Origin: an uncultured Caryophanales bacterium | GTDB taxonomy: Bacteria > Bacillota_I > Bacilli_A > RF39 > UBA660 | Reading direction: 5' to 3' | Length of the DNA stretch: 19,065 bases | Assembly (NCBI GenBank): GCA_946402785.1 | Contig: CAMIXP010000011.1 | Span: 1-19,065, forward strand | Shown here: one piece after another, positions 16,168 through 19,065 of the stretch | Layout: each line of letters starts with the position of its first letter | Position numbering within the stretch: position 1 is the first letter of the stretch | Notes under the pieces: generated by a model | Database searches by the model: none | What the model was told of the DNA's origin: nothing | What the model saw: the letters and a program-made list of their open reading frames with translations, nothing else | Program-made: the position numbers and the translations under genes

Positions 16168-16981
16168 TATCCTCAGCTCCTTTCAACATTTCGTTAACTC
16201 TTTCATAATTCTTATTACGGTGTAATGTAGATGGTGTTACGTGCTCACCTTCACGAACTAATCTACCTGTTACAATAAAGTCATAACTTTCTCCATCTTT
16301 GAAGAATTTTGTACAAGTTACAACAGATAAGATTTTGTCATCTTCTTTTACATCTACTTCATAATCATAAATAGAGTTGTCTAGAATTTCATTCATATAA
16401 GTTGCTTTTACTTCTTTACTAAAGTCTCCTTTTGGATAAGCGTCCAACTCTACGGAATCCAAGAAACTTACAGCATAGATTTTATAAATGTAATTCTCTC
16501 CATTCATACTTAATTGCATGAATTGATTTTCTTGAGCAAAATCATAATAAACAAATCCCATTAACTCTTCCATACGAGTAAATGCCTCATCATGTAATCT
16601 AGGATTTGGTCCTAAATTCATAATATTATGACCATAAATGATCATGGCATCATGGAAATCAGAATCATAACTCAATGACCAAGTAAAGGAATTAACCGTT
16701 ACTGGATAATCAAAATCTTCAGATAAGATTCCAAATACTGGATAATCAATATTGGTTCCTTGAACTCTTACCCATCCAATTGTTTCATGATCATCAGAAT
16801 CAGATTCTTGAGCTTCATGAATTTGGTCTAATCTAGACTCAGCTCGATAATATGCTCTGCCACCAAACATTTGCACAACCATTAATGTTCCTAGCAATAG
16901 CATTAGTACAACAAGTGCAACAATAAGCAGAATGTTATACCTTTTGAGTTTATCACTCAATTTTTTCTTTCTAGTGCTCAT
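16145..16981 (-). CDS. Class B-like sortase
   Basis: Sortases are extracellular cysteine transpeptidases that cut a sorting motif and join the protein to an amine on peptidoglycan or another protein. The 278-residue product has a basic N terminus, a signal anchor (about 16-38), and a catalytic domain (about 65-243). The domain contains GWVRVQGTNIDYPV (69-82), AMIIYGHNI with H118, SVVTCT with C223 and DFIVTGR with R240, so all three catalytic residues are present. The YGHNI context and the long insertion before the Cys strand fit class B better than A or C; the subclass is uncertain. About 38 residues continue past R240 and end acidic (EDSESEEIA). The start ATG 16981 lies 13 bases after the previous stop with an AAGG site. 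Its 3' end contains the start of the 991-residue gene. No LPxTG- or NPxTN-like C-terminal signal is seen on any protein in the window. Confidence 0.9.
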   Translation of the reverse strand: MSTRKKKLSDKLKRYNILLIVALVVLMLLLGTLMVVQMFGGRAYYRAESRLDQIHEAQESDSDDHETIGWVRVQGTNIDYPVFGILSEDFDYPVTVNSFTWSLSYDSDFHDAMIIYGHNIMNLGPNPRLHDEAFTRMEELMGFVYYDFAQENQFMQLSMNGENYIYKIYAVSFLDSVELDAYPKGDFSKEVKATYMNEILDNSIYDYEVDVKEDDKILSVVTCTKFFKDGESYDFIVTGRLVREGEHVTPSTLHRNKNYERVNEMLKGAEDSESEEIA

Positions 16982-16994
16982 ACTATTTTCCTTT

Positions 16995-18809
16995 CTATTT
17001 CAATTTGTATGGTGACTCATAAGTACCTTTTCCATTACTAACGACGGTTCCCTTTTTCAAGAATCCTACAACACGAATTCCATACTCTGAGTAATCCGGT
17101 ATTTCATCGTTAATTGGAACACCAATGTCTGTCACAGCGGCTCCTACTCTTCCTCCTCCTTCAGCTGTATCACACAACCAATAAGAGTAAGAATTAGTAG
17201 ATTCGCGATGAGACTGTGCACTAAACATATCATAAATACTTGGCGCTACAAGTTTTACTTTATATTTATTGTACTTTTTAGCTTCACCATATACGATCTT
17301 ATTCTTATATACTGGTATTTCCACTTCGTGAGTTGAAAAAATGGAAACATCAATATATTCACTTGACTTATTATTAATTTGATAAGCGATGCTTTCTTTC
17401 TTCTTTGGATTATATTCCAAATGATCATAACCATCGAAAGAAGAGAACTCTGGTCGATTTTTCAAATAACCTAATGTTTGATCTGAAATAACCTTCGTTG
17501 TTCCATCTTTATCTACTTCAATAATTCTCCATAAATAACCATTGGATGTAATGAATTCTCCTGGATAACGAGTATTAAGAAGATCTCCTCCTTTTGCCTT
17601 CTTGGTTTCCCCAAAGACATAAGGATTGTTTTGACTACCATCTCCGCCTACTACTAACGTATCCCCTTTCATCACAACCATTGGACGAACTCCATAGTTA
17701 TAAGAAGATTTATCTAAATAGAAATCCTTACCACGCTCATCATAGAAAAATACATTTCGAGTAACATATGCTTCTTTATCATTTTTTCTTGCTGCTACCC
17801 AAGACATCGTCCTAGGTTTCATAAAGCTATCTTTATTTTCATCTAAAGATAGATTTACTTCTACATTCGATGGAATATAAGCATATCTCTCTTCTGTATA
17901 AGAAGTACACTTGGTTGCTGCTAAGGTTTCATCTGTAACTTTCATATCACAGAACTTCGTTTTCACAAGCAATTTCTTTGCTTCATCCGTAAAGTGTTCC
18001 ATATATACTTCATCAAGCCATTGTTTTATTTTCGTATAATTAACATTTGCAATATCTTCTTCTGCTACTAAGATAACATTATTATTTTTATCAAGGCCAA
18101 ATACTTGGAAATACATATTCGATAAACGAACATAGTTGTTTAAAGGTTCTCCAACATAATTTGTTTGATCTCCTAAATCCTTCTTAATAATACTACTTAG
18201 TACTTTTACTACATGAACGGTTCTTGTAACAACCGTCTTATTACTCAAACTATCAAATGCAGTATATTGGATTTCATAGGTACCTGTTTTTTCTGAATCA
18301 ACTTCTCCCTTAACTGTAACAGCCGTTGATACATCTAATTTTCCATCTGTATCATCGGAAACACTGCTAATACCGGGATCTTTATATTCATCACCCATGT
18401 TAATTGTTGTTTCCTCGGGACCTTTCATTTTAATTTGAGGTCCTGTGTGATCCACAGCAGATTGAAGAATACCACAATCTAAATAGATATAGTATCGGTA
18501 TTCACCATTTTCTCTACGTACTTTTACCCAACTCTTCTCTAAAGAACATAGTTTGTTAGTATATGGTGCTTTAAAATCATCCTTTAAATAAGCTTTTTTA
18601 TACAAAGTATTAAGAGAAAGTGTTTTAACTCTTTGTCCTGTTGGTAATTGTTCCTGGTTTAATTCAAAATACCTTCTAGCCGCATCTTCCAAAGTTTTCT
18701 CGTTCTGACGGAACTGTAACCTTGGTTGAATCCCCAGAAACCATACTAGCAGTCCTGCAACCACAAGGATAGCAATTAACTTGATACCCTTTAAGTTTTT
18801 GCTTTGCAT
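16995..18809 (-). CDS. Anchored surface protein: pilin-like head, Ig-like domain, two IRP/G-GT-PY domains
   Basis: This is a 604-residue multidomain protein, first gene of the sortase operon. Residues 8-26 form a membrane anchor continuing into a helix (to about 50). The following block (AARRYFELNQEQLP, then KKAYLKDDF, CSLEKSWVKV, YRYYIYLDCG) resembles type IV pseudopilin heads, with C88 and C112 likely paired. No prepilin-peptidase site or conserved E5 is present, so it probably stays in the membrane. Residues 121-200 match a bacterial Ig-like domain (DUF5011/HYR-like): HTGPQIKMKG, DEYKDPG, GTYEIQYTAFDSLSNKT. Two related C-terminal units follow: about 205-405, ending YGVRPMVVMKG and GDGSQNNPYVF; and 406-604, with YLWRIIEVDKDGTTKVISD, ending YGIRVVGF and GKGTYESPYKL. 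ATG 18809 has GGAGG five bases upstream. The role is unknown; a cell-surface anchor or binding platform is inference. Confidence 0.75.
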   Translation of the reverse strand: MQSKNLKGIKLIAILVVAGLLVWFLGIQPRLQFRQNEKTLEDAARRYFELNQEQLPTGQRVKTLSLNTLYKKAYLKDDFKAPYTNKLCSLEKSWVKVRRENGEYRYYIYLDCGILQSAVDHTGPQIKMKGPEETTINMGDEYKDPGISSVSDDTDGKLDVSTAVTVKGEVDSEKTGTYEIQYTAFDSLSNKTVVTRTVHVVKVLSSIIKKDLGDQTNYVGEPLNNYVRLSNMYFQVFGLDKNNNVILVAEEDIANVNYTKIKQWLDEVYMEHFTDEAKKLLVKTKFCDMKVTDETLAATKCTSYTEERYAYIPSNVEVNLSLDENKDSFMKPRTMSWVAARKNDKEAYVTRNVFFYDERGKDFYLDKSSYNYGVRPMVVMKGDTLVVGGDGSQNNPYVFGETKKAKGGDLLNTRYPGEFITSNGYLWRIIEVDKDGTTKVISDQTLGYLKNRPEFSSFDGYDHLEYNPKKKESIAYQINNKSSEYIDVSIFSTHEVEIPVYKNKIVYGEAKKYNKYKVKLVAPSIYDMFSAQSHRESTNSYSYWLCDTAEGGGRVGAAVTDIGVPINDEIPDYSEYGIRVVGFLKKGTVVSNGKGTYESPYKLK

Positions 18810-18887
18810 AATTCCTCCCTATCTTTTTTAAATGTAAATGCACATGAAAAAGACTAGTGCCATCTTCATAGCATCCCTACAATAATA

Positions 18888-18915
18888 ATTCTAACATATA
18901 TTAAAAAAAAATCAA
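18888..18915 (-). promoter_or_regulatory. Promoter of the four-gene sortase operon
   Basis: On the minus strand, -35 TTGATT (18910-18915) and -10 TAGAAT (18888-18893) are 16 bases apart, with TGT before the -10. The -35 lies inside the 3' arm of the polA terminator. The predicted leader of about 70 bases contains a possible 13-codon frame but no recognised riboswitch. Confidence 0.6.
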
Positions 18916-18971
18916 TTATATTTGCATAATTTTTCCCTATAAAAAGGAAGAAAAATGAAATATAATTGATT
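18903..18971 (-). terminator. Long-loop intrinsic terminator of polA
   Basis: A perfect 14-bp inverted repeat, AATCAATTATATTT (minus strand, 18958-18971) against AAATATAATTGATT (18910-18923), encloses 34 bases and runs directly into a T-tract ending at 18903. It starts three bases after the polA stop. The loop is longer than usual. Confidence 0.75.
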
Positions 18972-18974
18972 CCT

Positions 18975-19065
18975 CTATTTTGCTTCGTACCAGTTATGGC
19001 ACGTTTCAATATCTACTTTTAAAGGAGCAGCCAATGGAAACGTATTTTGCATAATGTTTCGAACA
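18975..19065 (-). CDS. polA: DNA polymerase I, C-terminal end only
   Basis: Only the last 29 codons are in the window, entering from the right edge. They read VRNIMQNTFPLAAPLKVDIE, then TCHNWYEAK and TAG. This matches the C-terminal pattern of bacterial DNA polymerase I (V-x-x-I/L-M-x-x-A, VPLKV, then NWY-x-AK-stop), which follows the palm-domain catalytic motif. Pol I fills gaps and removes primers in replication and repair. The identification rests on this short tail, but the NWYEAK ending and the PLKV segment are highly characteristic. The gene is followed by its own hairpin terminator and is not part of the sortase operon. Confidence 0.85.
   Translation of the reverse strand, partial: VRNIMQNTFPLAAPLKVDIETCHNWYEAK

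Noticed and set aside
1..19065. CRISPR arrays, insertion sequences, tRNA or rRNA genes
   Set aside because: No regularly spaced direct repeats, no transposase frames or terminal inverted repeats, and no tRNA- or rRNA-like sequence were seen.

Overview
The window is AT-rich, uses the standard bacterial code (murG ends in TGA), has Bacillota-type ribosome binding sites, and carries peptidoglycan, division and sortase genes. It looks like a chromosomal segment of a walled, low-GC Gram-positive of the Bacilli/Erysipelotrichia type, perhaps an uncultured gut lineage. That placement is inference from gene content and style. Gene density is high, and no stretch over 300 bases lacks a gene.

Left part (1-7771, minus strand): a remodelled division and cell-wall (dcw) cluster read murG, murB, divIB/ftsQ, three tandem paralogous GT-C-like membrane glycosyltransferases, then ftsA, which runs off the left edge. 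The three paralogs occupy the slot between divIB and ftsA where Bacillus subtilis carries ylxW, ylxX and sbp. A terminator-like hairpin lies between the second and third paralog, and ftsA has its own promoter-like site, so ftsA can probably be expressed apart from murG-murB-divIB.

Middle (7826-12600): a divergent promoter region separates murG from the plus-strand pair tmcAL-gmk (tRNA modification and guanylate kinase), whose reading frames overlap. A perfect hairpin ends that pair and also serves the convergent gene, which encodes a membrane-anchored TasA-like surface protein with a C-terminal 'IRP-I-I-T-L / G-GT-DPY' domain. Pyruvate kinase follows on the minus strand with its own terminator.

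Right part (12636-18915, minus strand): a self-contained four-gene surface operon with a promoter and a terminator. In transcription order it encodes a 604-residue anchored protein (pilin-like head, Ig-like domain, two copies of the domain seen beside pyk), a class B-like sortase, a 991-residue cysteine-rich secreted protein, and a 165-residue single-pass protein. This is the best candidate for an undescribed system: the genes appear to make an extracellular assembly, disulfide-rich and possibly sortase-processed. The last 29 codons of DNA polymerase I (polA) and its long hairpin terminator lie at the right edge.
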